From positions 1 to 64,000 of the forward strand of contig JAADIO010000019.1 of the NCBI GenBank assembly GCA_013151235.1: a stretch of DNA of 64,000 bases, given 5' to 3'. Every line of letters begins with the position of its first letter. Positions within the stretch are counted from its first letter, which is position 1. This document shows, in pieces, positions 1 to 8,632 of the stretch. Below the pieces are notes generated by a model. It searched no databases. It saw nothing but the letters and a program-made list of their open reading frames with translations, and was not told the DNA's origin. Position numbers and translations under genes: made by a program. The stretch is from Deltaproteobacteria bacterium (GTDB lineage: Bacteria > CG2-30-53-67).

Positions 1-79
1 TCACACGAGCCCGATATGCGCCTCCGCCGCCACACCATGGGTTTTGTGGGTCGTCGTAAATGAAATGCAGGATCTTCAT
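1..79 (-). CDS. glycosyltransferase N-terminus, cut by window edge
   Basis: An ATG at 79 overlaps the TAA stop of the upstream glycosyltransferase gene (TAATG). The 26 visible codons start MKILHFIYDD and contain a glycine-rich NPWCGGGGA stretch. This is typical of the first beta-strand and donor-side loop of GT-B glycosyltransferases of the family-4 type. The frame stays open to base 1, so the rest of the gene lies outside the window. It is the last visible gene of the minus-strand exopolysaccharide operon, and translational coupling to its neighbour is likely. The family call rests on a short N-terminus only. Confidence 0.6.
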   Translation of the reverse strand, partial: MKILHFIYDDPQNPWCGGGGAYRARV

Positions 80-1116
80 TATTCCAGTGCACCCAGGATG
101 AAGTCGAGTTTCCGCTTGAAGGAGGAGAAAGAATAGCGTGCCCGGAACTCTTTTTGCAGTTCTCCGACCTTTTGGAGAGCCGCTTGATATTGGTTGAGCA
201 CGCTCTCGATATTCTCCCTGGCGTCCTTTATATTCTTAAACAGCCATTCGTCCGGCAGGAATCCGGAAATCCCGACGGTGTTCCTGCCGATGACCGGGAT
301 GCCGCTGCTGATTGCCTCTAACAGGACAAGCGGGAATCCCTCAAAGTGCGACGGCAGCAAGAGCAGGTCGACCTCCGGGTAGAAATCGGAGTTTCTCACC
401 CAGCCCCGGAATGTCACCTTGTTCCCCATGTCGTATTTCGTTGCCATGTTTTCCAGAAGGATCCGGTCTTCTCCTTCCCCTCCGATCAGAAGTTCCAGAT
501 CCTTGAAGTTTCCGTTTTCTGTAAGGTCCCGGAATATTCTGATCCCGTCGTCGAATCCTTTGTGGCGCACAAGCCTGCCGAGCATGCCGATACGCTGCTG
601 CCTGCCGGCATGATGTCCGGTCCTGCCTTCTGCATTGAAGAAATTATTCAGGATAAATACCCTTTTGCCGGGGACGATCTTTTCAAGGTTTTCCCGGTTC
701 AGGTCGGTTATTGTGATAAAGGCATCAGGAAGCCTGTAAACCAGCCTGGCGATCCTGTCTTTCAGGTTGCAGAAGCGTTCTCCGAATACACAAAAGCTGT
801 AAACCGTTGGTATATAGGATACAGTCTTTACGCCGAGTCTTTTGAAGATCAGCAGGCCTTTCATGTTCAGCAGGATATGACCTTGCGGCACAATTGCAAA
901 TGCCGGATCGGATTTCCTGACCGTTTCTTTGAGTTTTGGGTAAGACGATATTTTTTCGGCTTCGACGCCGCGCGGGATGTGTTTTGCAAGTTTATCGTTT
1001 CGGTACAGAACCGTCGGATGATGGCCCAGTTCCACGGCTGTCTCGGCTATCTTCATGGTCATCAGTTCATGTCCGCCGATCAGGCCGGCCGGGCAGTAGA
1101 TAATGAAACGGGCCAT
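79..1116 (-). CDS. family 4-type (GT-B) glycosyltransferase
   Basis: This 345-residue cytoplasmic enzyme probably adds a sugar from a nucleotide-sugar donor to a lipid-linked polysaccharide repeat unit. The N-terminal acceptor half begins MARFIIYCPAGLIGGHE. The C-terminal donor half has GMLGRLVRHKGF near residue 176 and the EX7E-type signature EGFPLVLLE near residue 257, both hallmarks of the GT4/GT1 fold. The frame is open upstream to 1356, but I chose the ATG at 1116 because an AAAGG lies just upstream and family similarity begins there; the upstream part would overlap the preceding gene. It sits 109 bases after the family-2 glycosyltransferase and abuts another glycosyltransferase start. 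The sugar specificity cannot be read from sequence. Confidence 0.88.
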   Translation of the reverse strand: MARFIIYCPAGLIGGHELMTMKIAETAVELGHHPTVLYRNDKLAKHIPRGVEAEKISSYPKLKETVRKSDPAFAIVPQGHILLNMKGLLIFKRLGVKTVSYIPTVYSFCVFGERFCNLKDRIARLVYRLPDAFITITDLNRENLEKIVPGKRVFILNNFFNAEGRTGHHAGRQQRIGMLGRLVRHKGFDDGIRIFRDLTENGNFKDLELLIGGEGEDRILLENMATKYDMGNKVTFRGWVRNSDFYPEVDLLLLPSHFEGFPLVLLEAISSGIPVIGRNTVGISGFLPDEWLFKNIKDARENIESVLNQYQAALQKVGELQKEFRARYSFSSFKRKLDFILGALE

Positions 1117-1225
1117 GGATAAGCCTTTCGCGTATCCTGGAGTTATCCATTTATAATGGCTATATGCATTGGTGATAGATCCGGCCTGATTTCCGTAATC
1201 TTCTGGCCGGTATTTAGTGGTGTCT

Positions 1226-2206
1226 CTATGCCGGTCGTTGTACGAGTTTGTCCCGGACCCGTTTCCAAACCCTGTATAAGGGGGGTGTGTAGAGTCTGAG
1301 AAACAAGGCGGCCCTGCGCGGTGCGGGGATGACATAAAGCATGGGATGAACGGCAATGCTTTTCAGGAAATACCTCTTTGCCCTTGCAGTCTTTCCCAGG
1401 CTTGCGCTTACAACCGCCGCGCGGCAGTATGCATCAGAGACACCCTTCCGAATCTCTTTTTGATATTCCTTCCCCTCGAGATGTTGTTTGAAAAAATCGT
1501 ATATTTCCAGGTTCATCTGAAGCTGCGCTGACAACGATTGAGACCAGTAGCCTCCTGCATGGTTTCTGTATACCGCCATAACTTTATTTATCAGCCTGAT
1601 GCTGCCGCGCCGGGCACAGTGGATGAAAAGCGGCCAGTCGCCTACGGGAATCTTGTAGAACCAGTCCGGAAGTTCTCCAATGGCATCTTTCCGGACCATG
1701 GCGGATACCGTTGGGATGAAGTTCAGCCGCAGAAGATCGGTAAGCCCGTAGGATTTCTTGACATGTGCGGGGTGAACAGCCGTGATGCGGTCGGTTGCCT
1801 CATTGAGTTCCTGTACGCGGTGAAAACAGACCGTATATCCGGGATGGGTATCCATGAAATCGGCCTGCTCCTGCAACTTGTTCGGATCCGTCCAGTAGTC
1901 ATCACCGTCCAGCAAAGCGATGTATTTCCCCGTTGCAGCTTTCAGGTTTTCCGTAAAGTTGAAACGACCGGTCGCCCGTCCGTTGATGTATATCACATCT
2001 TTCCGTGAGCGGAGGAAAAGGCGGATACGGTCAGGGTATCTCCCTGCGTAGTCGATGCAGATCTCCCGTGTTCCATCGCTACTTTCATCCTCGCCGACAA
2101 TAATCTCATAATCGAAGTCTGTTTCCTGCATCAGGACGCTCTCCAGCGCCTTCTTGATGTAAGAAGCATGATTATAGGTCTGCAGACAGACGCTGACCTT
2201 GATCAC
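1226..2206 (-). CDS. family 2 glycosyltransferase
   Basis: A 326-residue GT-A enzyme. The N-terminus VSVCLQTYNH and the strand IIVGEDESSDGT (about residues 35-46) form the nucleotide-binding half. DGDD at residues 100-103 is the metal-binding DXD motif. The C-terminal part has no membrane span, so it is a soluble transferase that adds one sugar during repeat-unit assembly. It starts 2 bases after the aminotransferase stop, so the two are co-transcribed. EPS context is clear; donor and acceptor are unknown. Confidence 0.9.
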   Translation of the reverse strand: MIKVSVCLQTYNHASYIKKALESVLMQETDFDYEIIVGEDESSDGTREICIDYAGRYPDRIRLFLRSRKDVIYINGRATGRFNFTENLKAATGKYIALLDGDDYWTDPNKLQEQADFMDTHPGYTVCFHRVQELNEATDRITAVHPAHVKKSYGLTDLLRLNFIPTVSAMVRKDAIGELPDWFYKIPVGDWPLFIHCARRGSIRLINKVMAVYRNHAGGYWSQSLSAQLQMNLEIYDFFKQHLEGKEYQKEIRKGVSDAYCRAAVVSASLGKTARAKRYFLKSIAVHPMLYVIPAPRRAALFLRLYTPPLYRVWKRVRDKLVQRPA

Positions 2207-2208
2207 CT

Positions 2209-3423
2209 TCAGTCCTCCCCCAGCCTTGACAGGATTTCTTTATGGCCGGCAATAATGAAACGGATCAGGGTGCAGATCTTTTCGATGGCTGCTTCTCCGA
2301 TTGCCGTTCCGGTCGGCAGGACCACGACCTTCCGGACGAGTTTCTCCGTTTCGGGAAGGAGGAGATATGCATTCGGGTAATAGGAATGATAAGGCTCCAT
2401 GCGGTGACACCCCGGATAGAAGTAACGGCGGGCCCGGACATTTTCGGCATGCAGTATCCTTATCAGGAGATCCCGGTTGAGGCCCGCAACCTCTTCGTCA
2501 AGCTCGATGACAACGTACTGGTAATTGTTTGCCTCATTGGTGTTGTATTCAAGGAGGCTGATCCCTGGGATTCCCGAAAGATTTTTCTTGTATGTGTGAT
2601 AATTGCGTTGGTTGACTTCGATGAACTTGTCCATGCTTTCCAGTGATGTCAGGCCCATGGCGGCTGAGACTTCATTCATCTTCCCGTTTGCGCCGATGTA
2701 AATGACATTGTCCAGCCCTGCAAATCCGAAGTTCTTCATCAGACGTATCTTGCCGGCCAGTTCGTCATTGTTTGTGGTGACGAGCCCCCCCTCAAAGGTG
2801 TTTATGAATTTGGTTGCATGAAAGCTGAAGACCTCGGCATCGCCGAAATTTCCGATCATGCGCCCGTTGTAAGTGCATCCGAAAGCATGGGCCGCGTCGA
2901 AAAGCAGCCGCAGGTTGTTGTGTCGGGCGATCTCTTCCAGTGCCCCTATGTTGCAGGCCCGGCCCCAAAGGTGTACACCTATGATCCCCGTGGTTCTCGG
3001 CGTGATCAACCGTTCGACCCGGTCCGGATCAATGGTATGCGTCCGCGGGTCGATATCGCAAAAAACAGGGGTGATCTCCTGCCATTGCAGTGCGTGGGCT
3101 GTTGCAACGAAAGTGAAGGAGGGGACGATCACTTCACCCGTCATGCCGGCCGCCCGGGTTGCAATCTCAAGCCCGAGGGTTGCATTGTCCATGGTAATGC
3201 AGTGCCTGACCCCCAGCAGATCGCTCAGTCTCCGTTCGAACTCACGTACCATCGGACCATTGTTGGTCAGCCATCGGCGATCCAGGATGTCCTCAATCCG
3301 CTCGATCAGTTTTCTCCGGTCTCCGATATTCGGACGGCCGACATGGAGAGTTTCGCCGAAGGCGGGCTTTCCGCCGAAAATCGCAAGATCGGACAATGAT
3401 AGATGATCCGTATGTTTACTCAT
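2209..3423 (-). CDS. DegT/DnrJ/EryC1/StrS sugar aminotransferase
   Basis: A 404-residue PLP enzyme of the family that transfers an amino group to a keto-sugar nucleotide, supplying an amino sugar to the polysaccharide. Visible signatures are WLTNNGPMVREFE near the N-terminus, DAAHAFG at 176-182 with the Asp that contacts the PLP ring nitrogen, and FSFHATKFINTFEGG around 199-213 with the Schiff-base Lys at 205. Length is normal for the family. Its start overlaps the stop of the methyltransferase gene by 4 bases (ATGA). A dehydratase partner making the keto-sugar is not in the window. Confidence 0.9.
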   Translation of the reverse strand: MSKHTDHLSLSDLAIFGGKPAFGETLHVGRPNIGDRRKLIERIEDILDRRWLTNNGPMVREFERRLSDLLGVRHCITMDNATLGLEIATRAAGMTGEVIVPSFTFVATAHALQWQEITPVFCDIDPRTHTIDPDRVERLITPRTTGIIGVHLWGRACNIGALEEIARHNNLRLLFDAAHAFGCTYNGRMIGNFGDAEVFSFHATKFINTFEGGLVTTNNDELAGKIRLMKNFGFAGLDNVIYIGANGKMNEVSAAMGLTSLESMDKFIEVNQRNYHTYKKNLSGIPGISLLEYNTNEANNYQYVVIELDEEVAGLNRDLLIRILHAENVRARRYFYPGCHRMEPYHSYYPNAYLLLPETEKLVRKVVVLPTGTAIGEAAIEKICTLIRFIIAGHKEILSRLGED

Positions 3424-4190
3424 CCTTGGATCTTTCTTGATCGCATAATAAATATAGGACGATTCAGGAATTCTCCCAGTGAATCGTCTCGTTCTATATT
3501 GGCAGAGTTTGCGTCTTTATATACGATTCCATTGGGTCTTCTTTCGGCAATGCCTATGTTTTGTATTGACCAATCGTCACGAATACCCGATTCCAAGAAC
3601 CGGATCAACTCTTTTTTCGTTCCGTGCTGAAACAACGGCTTTTCGATATTGCCTTGCCAGTTGAAGCCCAGTTGAAAAACGAGCTGTTTTACATGTTTTG
3701 CAAGACGTTTTAAAGATAATAATATATTTGCTTTCGCCGAATCCACGTCACGGATATTTCTGCCGTAGTCATCTCCGACATGATGCAGAACATTCAACAG
3801 GAAACAAATATCCGAATCAACCCAATCCAGGTCATTTCCAAAATCAAAATATTGGGAATAGACCCTGATTTGATCCTGCCATTTCAGAACCCGTGCGGCC
3901 TCTTCCACGAACGCACTATGGGCAGGATTCCCTTCTATGAAGATAGCGAAATCCGCTCCATGGTCAATCATCTCGAAGGTAAAGAAACCGGTATTCCCTC
4001 CGATATCCGTGAACTGGGCGCCACGGCATTCTATATGGCGAAGAATATAATCTAATCGCTCCTGCTCAAAACGAGATCGGATGTTCAACGTTGCAACGGG
4101 CAGGAGATTAGATAAAACCTTCGCAGGTATCTGGTATTGACTGTGCTTGCCGGTTTCGTTGTACAAAGTCAGCAATCTGTCATATTTCAC
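3420..4190 (-). CDS. SAM-dependent methyltransferase (FkbM-like)
   Basis: 256 residues. Residues 62-70 read DIGGNTGFF, the SAM-binding motif I of class I methyltransferases, followed by an acidic strand end (FIEGNP). FLLNVLHHVGD further on resembles motif IV/post-I. Such enzymes in EPS loci usually methylate a sugar or an acyl group. The start lies inside the ATP-grasp gene (11-base overlap) and the stop overlaps the aminotransferase start. The substrate is not determinable, and the FkbM subfamily label is a weak guess. Confidence 0.72.
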   Translation of the reverse strand: MKYDRLLTLYNETGKHSQYQIPAKVLSNLLPVATLNIRSRFEQERLDYILRHIECRGAQFTDIGGNTGFFTFEMIDHGADFAIFIEGNPAHSAFVEEAARVLKWQDQIRVYSQYFDFGNDLDWVDSDICFLLNVLHHVGDDYGRNIRDVDSAKANILLSLKRLAKHVKQLVFQLGFNWQGNIEKPLFQHGTKKELIRFLESGIRDDWSIQNIGIAERRPNGIVYKDANSANIERDDSLGEFLNRPIFIMRSRKIQG

Positions 4191-5310
4191 TGAATGCTCC
4201 CATGTTTGTCTCTTTCAGGAAGAGGTCGAATGTGCCCTGCTGCAGGAAAATGTCGCAAGTCCTTATTGCCGGGAACTCCTCCAGAAATTGATCTGCTGAA
4301 TAATTGTGAAATGTAATGGGCTGTCCCGAACGACTGATGCCTCCTGACCAGAAATAATAGTCCGACCGACCTGACGAATTTTCATCCGGGGAGACTACGA
4401 AACCATGGTCCTGCAGAAATTTCCCGAACAAGTCTATCCCGTTGTCGACGATGAATTGCATCGGCCCCCAGAGGCGGGGGTTGGCTTCTATCATTACAGC
4501 GTGTCTACCTGCCTTATCAACTCTCAACTCGATCATGATCAATCCGGCAAAGCCGATTTTATGCAGCATTTCCACATATCGCTCCGCCAGGGGGGTTTGA
4601 TGAAAACCGGAACGTCTGGCGAGCAGGATGGATTTTCCGTTTGCCTGTTGCATCAGGTTCTCCTGAGCGAACAATATATCATTCCCAGTCTTTCTGATGT
4701 ATCCAAGCAGGTATATGTTCCTTCCTGCAACATACTCCTGAAAAAAAAATTCATGGGTGTCTTCAGAACTCAGGAACTTCTCCAGACCGAAGCGATTGAG
4801 AATAATGTACGGATAGAGCGCCCTTCCTGTCGAAGAAAAATAGGTCATTGGTTTCGCAACAAAAGGGAAACCGGAAGGGATATCGATAAATTCTTCAGGG
4901 ACATCTAAATTGAAGGATCTGCAGATAGATGCAAAACTCTTTTTGTCCGAAATTTCGGCATAAATTCCTTTCTCAACTAATGGAACAATACAGTTTGCCG
5001 CCTCGATTTCTTCGCGGTGTTCCAGAAGAAACCGATTGAGGTACTCCGTTGTAGGGAGTATTAGAACTCGATCGTAACCGTATTTATGGACGACATGATT
5101 CACCCATGACATGAAAACATCCGGATCCAGGTCCTCCGATTTTCTTTTAAAAAGAACTTTTTCTTTATACGCAGTCAGAAAGATCGGATCTTTGGGGCCG
5201 TTGGCGATAACATGGAAATCTATGTCATGCATAGCGGCCCAGCGGCAAAAAGCGATCACCGCCCGGACATTATACCCCGATAACAGCAAAACGGCTTGAT
5301 TCCAGCTCAT
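4180..5310 (-). CDS. ATP-grasp domain enzyme in the EPS operon
   Basis: A 376-residue protein with ATP-grasp architecture: an N-terminal Rossmann-like domain beginning SWNQAVLLLSGYNVRAVIAF, a central segment with FPFVAKPMTYFSSTGRAL resembling the ATP-binding Lys region, and MIELRVDKAG...MIEANPRLWGP, the conserved Glu/Asn metal-binding end of the fold (about residues 255-285). Family members ligate carboxylates to amines, for example amino-acid decoration of a sugar. It overlaps its upstream neighbour by 4 bases and its downstream neighbour by 11 bases. Together with the aminotransferase and methyltransferase it suggests an amino-acylated or formyl-type modified sugar; that link is inference. 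Confidence 0.78.
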   Translation of the reverse strand: MSWNQAVLLLSGYNVRAVIAFCRWAAMHDIDFHVIANGPKDPIFLTAYKEKVLFKRKSEDLDPDVFMSWVNHVVHKYGYDRVLILPTTEYLNRFLLEHREEIEAANCIVPLVEKGIYAEISDKKSFASICRSFNLDVPEEFIDIPSGFPFVAKPMTYFSSTGRALYPYIILNRFGLEKFLSSEDTHEFFFQEYVAGRNIYLLGYIRKTGNDILFAQENLMQQANGKSILLARRSGFHQTPLAERYVEMLHKIGFAGLIMIELRVDKAGRHAVMIEANPRLWGPMQFIVDNGIDLFGKFLQDHGFVVSPDENSSGRSDYYFWSGGISRSGQPITFHNYSADQFLEEFPAIRTCDIFLQQGTFDLFLKETNMGAFSEI

Positions 5311-6743
5311 ACAATCTTCGCGAAAAAGAGATTCCGCACCTCCTCAAACATCGCCAGCCTGCAAATCCTGCACACAACTACGTACAGAATTCCGCCTACA
5401 ACGACTTGTGACATGAGCATTATCGCATCGTTCATGAACGGCAACCGGTGCAGCATGTAGACCGCACCCCCCATCATGCCCGCGACCCCCATGTAGGGAA
5501 GAAGATCGGTTACTTGGGCTTTGAACGGATATGCAATCAGATCACCGTTCTTGTAGCTGTTCAGATAATAGGAAGTGATTGCCGTTACGATCTGGCCTGC
5601 AATTATTGCCTTGATCCCCCAGCGCCAGGTGATCCCGATGTTCAGGGCCACCATGGATTTCTTTATGATTTCAAGACGGAACATGAGGTCGGAACGTCCG
5701 TTGGCCAGCAGGACATTCAGGTTGACCATGCTGAGCGGATAAAAGAGTCCGACGATCGCCAGCATCTGCAGGAAGGGTACCGCTGGTTCCCATCGTTTTC
5801 CCAGTAATACGAGGACCAACGGCCGGGCGGTAACAATAAGACCGATCATCATCGGGAAATTAACCAGGGCGATAGTTTTGAGCGCCTTTCGTACTGCATT
5901 CTTCATCCGCTCCGGTTCTCCCTGCATCCTGGAGAAAACCGGGAAAGCCACTCTTCCGACGACCCCGCCCATGGTCTGCGAGGGGATCTGCTGAATGGAA
6001 CGTGCCCGTGTATAGTAGCCCAGCTCCGATGGTGCAAACAGTTTTCCTATGGCCACGTTGTATGCGTTGCGGAAAAGGGCATCCAGAACACCGGAACCCA
6101 GCAGCCTGGAACTGAATCCAAAGAGTTCACGGAGGGCCGATAAACTGAAGTTCCGGCCGGGACGCCATCTGCTGAAGAACCACAAGGTAAGCGAATCGAG
6201 AAGTGTTCCGCTCAGTGTTTGGCCGACAAGGCTCCAGACGCCGAAATGCATGAAGGCCATACCGATCCCTATGACCCCCGAACCGGTTACGGCAATCAGT
6301 CTTACCTTTGCCTGGGTCTTGAAATCCAGCTCTTTGGTCATCAGTGTTGTCTGGATGACCCCCAGCGCGGCAAAGATGAAGTTGAAGGCCAACACGCGGG
6401 TCAGGGATACAAGGGCCGGCTGTTTGTAAAAGCGTGCAATCCATGGAGCGGCTTCCCACAAGGCCGTTGCTGTCAGAAGGCTTAACAGGAGATTGGCATA
6501 AAAGACGGATGTGTAATGTGTTTCCGTCGCGTCCTGCTTCTGGATCAGGGCCGAGCCGAAACCGCTGTCCAGGAAGATATGCCCCAGTGCGATAAAGACC
6601 GTCAACATCCCGATCAGTCCGAACTCGGCGGGCATAAGCAACCTTGCGAGTATGACCAGGACGATGAACTGGACGATCCTGGGACCAACCTGCTCAACCG
6701 CACTCCAGAAAACGCTTTTGATGGCTTTGTCCTTCAGACTCAT
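5307..6743 (-). CDS. Wzx/TuaB-type polysaccharide flippase
   Basis: A 478-residue integral membrane protein beginning MSLKDKAIKSVFWSAVEQVG, the characteristic start of the MOP superfamily O-antigen/teichuronic-acid flippases (WzxC/TuaB group). Hydrophobic segments repeat along the whole length, consistent with 12-14 transmembrane helices. It would flip the lipid-linked repeat unit to the periplasm before polymerisation. It is the first visible gene of the minus-strand EPS operon, preceded by a 420-base gap, and its stop overlaps the ATP-grasp start by 4 bases (ATGA). Confidence 0.88.
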   Translation of the reverse strand: MSLKDKAIKSVFWSAVEQVGPRIVQFIVLVILARLLMPAEFGLIGMLTVFIALGHIFLDSGFGSALIQKQDATETHYTSVFYANLLLSLLTATALWEAAPWIARFYKQPALVSLTRVLAFNFIFAALGVIQTTLMTKELDFKTQAKVRLIAVTGSGVIGIGMAFMHFGVWSLVGQTLSGTLLDSLTLWFFSRWRPGRNFSLSALRELFGFSSRLLGSGVLDALFRNAYNVAIGKLFAPSELGYYTRARSIQQIPSQTMGGVVGRVAFPVFSRMQGEPERMKNAVRKALKTIALVNFPMMIGLIVTARPLVLVLLGKRWEPAVPFLQMLAIVGLFYPLSMVNLNVLLANGRSDLMFRLEIIKKSMVALNIGITWRWGIKAIIAGQIVTAITSYYLNSYKNGDLIAYPFKAQVTDLLPYMGVAGMMGGAVYMLHRLPFMNDAIMLMSQVVVGGILYVVVCRICRLAMFEEVRNLFFAKIV

Positions 6744-7165
6744 ATCTGATTCTAAACCGATTCCCCTTGGCCGACCGGTTTGCTCTCGTTTGGTATCACT
6801 GAATGCAACTTTATGGGCAGGGAATGAAAAACCGTGGTCGGAATATCTTTGTTCTCTCCCTTGTTATGGAGAGCCCGGCGCTTTCGGTTTAACCATGTTT
6901 AGCAAACGTTACGGATAATCTTTACGGTTTCTTCGGCATAATTTATATCCACGCCGGGCGCATCAAGGGTGGGACTGCTTGGGAGATATCGGAAATACAT
7001 ATTTTAGCCCTTATGTGCCTTTATATTTACGATGGCGCATCTTGCCGGGAATTGCAAGATATTTTTTTGGGAAAGCCGGACTCTTGTCAGGTGTGCAAAC
7101 ACAGCAAAGGAACAAAAAACATGGTGCATGAAAGCGGTTTTTGCGAGTTTTCCGGGGTATGAGGA
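6744..7165. other. intergenic gap before the EPS operon
   Basis: No open frame here looks like a real gene. The stretch must hold the promoter of the minus-strand EPS operon and the 3-prime region of the PEP-CTERM gene, but I found no convincing -35/-10 pair, sigma-54 site or terminator. Open frames crossing into 7166 are antisense to the PEP-CTERM gene. Confidence 0.5.
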
Positions 7166-7978
7166 CTATAAGTGTGTTCTGGCTTGGGATGATCTACTCC
7201 GCCGGGCATGGCGATGGACCCCAATCATCCCGATCAGGCCGATACCGAAGAGGAAGAGACTGGCCGGTTCCGGTACGACGCTCAGCCGCTGCACATCCTC
7301 GGCGGGAAGCACGTGGTCATAGATCTTCAGGTCATCGAGAGCGCCCGAAAAAAAGAGACCATCATCTTCATCCGTCAGATGGGTCATCCCGATGACCATT
7401 GGAAATCCGGTTGTACTATAAAGAAGAGGACCATCGTTTTCCCCAACAAGGAAGCCATCTATATAAAGTTTATGCCCTGAAGAAGAAAACGTGGTAGTCA
7501 TTTGATGCCATTTGCCATCATTCAAATGAGCCGGAGAGTCTATAATAGACATATCCGGTCCGGGTTGAGGACTTGCATCAACGCGTACACGAATCCTCCC
7601 GTCCCATAGTATTTTGACGGTAAAACCATGATTGCTGTAATAGTTTTCACCGGGATCGGAGCTGAAGATCGTACCGACGGAGCTCTGGGTGGTCTTGAAC
7701 CACGTGGCGAAGGTAAAGACCGACGGTTGCAGGACATCGTCGAAATGGACATGGTCATCGACACCATCGAAGGAGAGGGCGCTCTCCGGATTCCCGAACC
7801 GGTCGGAGGTAAATATCCCCCCCATCACCGTTCCGTTATAACCGTTTCCCTCGGCATCAAGGGCGTTCCCGTCGAAGGGGAACCAGGCTACCGGATCGTC
7901 GATCGGTGCGGCGCCGGCGGGTTGCCAGGCGAAGAGAATGCAGGGCATCAGGAGAAGGACAGAGAGGATCTTTTTCAT
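7166..7978 (-). CDS. secreted LamG-domain protein with PEP-CTERM sorting signal
   Basis: About 270 residues. A signal peptide (MKKILSVLLLMPCILFAW, cleavage near PAGAA) is followed by a LamG/concanavalin-like sandwich: VAWFPFDGNALDAEGN, then SFDGVDDHV, FATWFKT, and GALDDLKIYDHVLPAEDV. The C-terminus has VPEPASLFLFGIGLIGMIG and a basic tail, the PEP-CTERM motif, helix and Arg cluster recognised by an exosortase. I prefer the second of two adjacent ATGs because AGGAG then sits 6 bases upstream; the first would start at 7981. PEP-CTERM proteins are typically made by EPS-producing Gram-negatives, matching the operon to the left. The exosortase is not in the window. Confidence 0.85.
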   Translation of the reverse strand: MKKILSVLLLMPCILFAWQPAGAAPIDDPVAWFPFDGNALDAEGNGYNGTVMGGIFTSDRFGNPESALSFDGVDDHVHFDDVLQPSVFTFATWFKTTQSSVGTIFSSDPGENYYSNHGFTVKILWDGRIRVRVDASPQPGPDMSIIDSPAHLNDGKWHQMTTTFSSSGHKLYIDGFLVGENDGPLLYSTTGFPMVIGMTHLTDEDDGLFFSGALDDLKIYDHVLPAEDVQRLSVVPEPASLFLFGIGLIGMIGVHRHARRSRSSQARTHL

Positions 7979-8072
7979 CATCGGCTCCTTTCATAAAAAG
8001 AACGGTTGAGAAGAGAAAGGGGCGCCCCATCCCGAAGGCCAGGAATGCGGATCCCTTCTGACCGGAGGAGAA

Positions 8073-8089
8073 GGCACAATACATGCCAA
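8073..8089 (-). promoter_or_regulatory. candidate sigma-54 promoter of the PEP-CTERM gene
   Basis: Read on the minus strand the site is TTGGCATGTATTGTGCC, giving the GG-N10-GC spacing of -24/-12 promoters, about 95 bases before the gene start. PEP-CTERM genes in exosortase systems are often under the RpoN-dependent PrsR regulator, which fits. The -12 half (TTGTGC) is imperfect, so this is only a candidate. Confidence 0.3.
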
Positions 8090-8488
8090 TCAATCCGATA
8101 ACGGGATAAGGCCGGGAAACCTTCAGAAACAAAAGGAAAATCCGGGAGGGGTACAGACGATAGGGTGGGACGGAAGATCAGAACAGAATCAAGAATCTGA
8201 CAACCGTCAGGTTTCCGACGAAGGGCCGGGAAACAGGCAAGATGAAGAGCTCCTCTCCTGAAGAGTGCCGGGATGCTTGTTCCCATGGCGGTGTTGCTTT
8301 GCCCTGAATGATTCCTGTGAAGGGCTGAATTAGGGTTCTCTATGTGTGTCCGGCACACCTCCCCCCATCCTTTGCCCCACGATACTATAAGGATCCTTTA
8401 CTGCCAACGTTAAAAAGCTGTCCCGGGACTGTCTGTACAGGAGAAATAAAGATTGCTTCCGCCGGGGAAATTGAATAATCTGGAAGAT

Positions 8489-8612
8489 AAAGTCAAAACC
8501 GAAAAGCATCAACCGTGGGGCAACACAGGGTGCCACGGGGAAAAGGCAAGACAGGGATCAAGTCAAAACCGGAAAGCGGCCTCTCGCCAGTACGCGAAGA
8601 AGACAAAAGAGT
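8489..8612 (+). repeat. dispersed composite repeat, copy 1
   Basis: The order of short blocks here (AAAGTCAAAA, CATCAACCGTGGGG, GCCACGGGGAAAAGGCAAG, CTCTCGCCAGTACGCGAAG) matches that in 15378-15468: AAAGTCAAAA, ATCAACCACGGGG, GACACGGGGAAAGGCAAAA, TTCGCCAAGCACGCAAGG. Both copies end about 12-20 bases before a start codon. The blocks are of the CGCCAAG/CGCAAAG type seen as dispersed noncoding repeats in many bacteria. Confidence 0.6.
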
Positions 8613-8632
8613 TTGACCACAGGAGACTATTG

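Larger units (their letters stand above)
7979..8632. other. 650-base divergent intergenic region
   Basis: This stretch separates the divergently read PEP-CTERM and TPR genes. It contains a candidate sigma-54 site (8073-8089), a small palindrome GTGTGTCCGGCACAC near 8343, and one copy of a dispersed repeat (8489-8612). A frame runs open from a TTG at 8453 into the TPR gene, but its first 60 codons are repeat-derived and I treat them as noncoding. Confidence 0.5.

Noticed and set aside
8453-8632. N-terminal extension of the TMTC-like protein from a TTG
   Set aside because: The extra 60 residues come from a dispersed repeat, while AGGAG is ideally spaced before the ATG at 8633.
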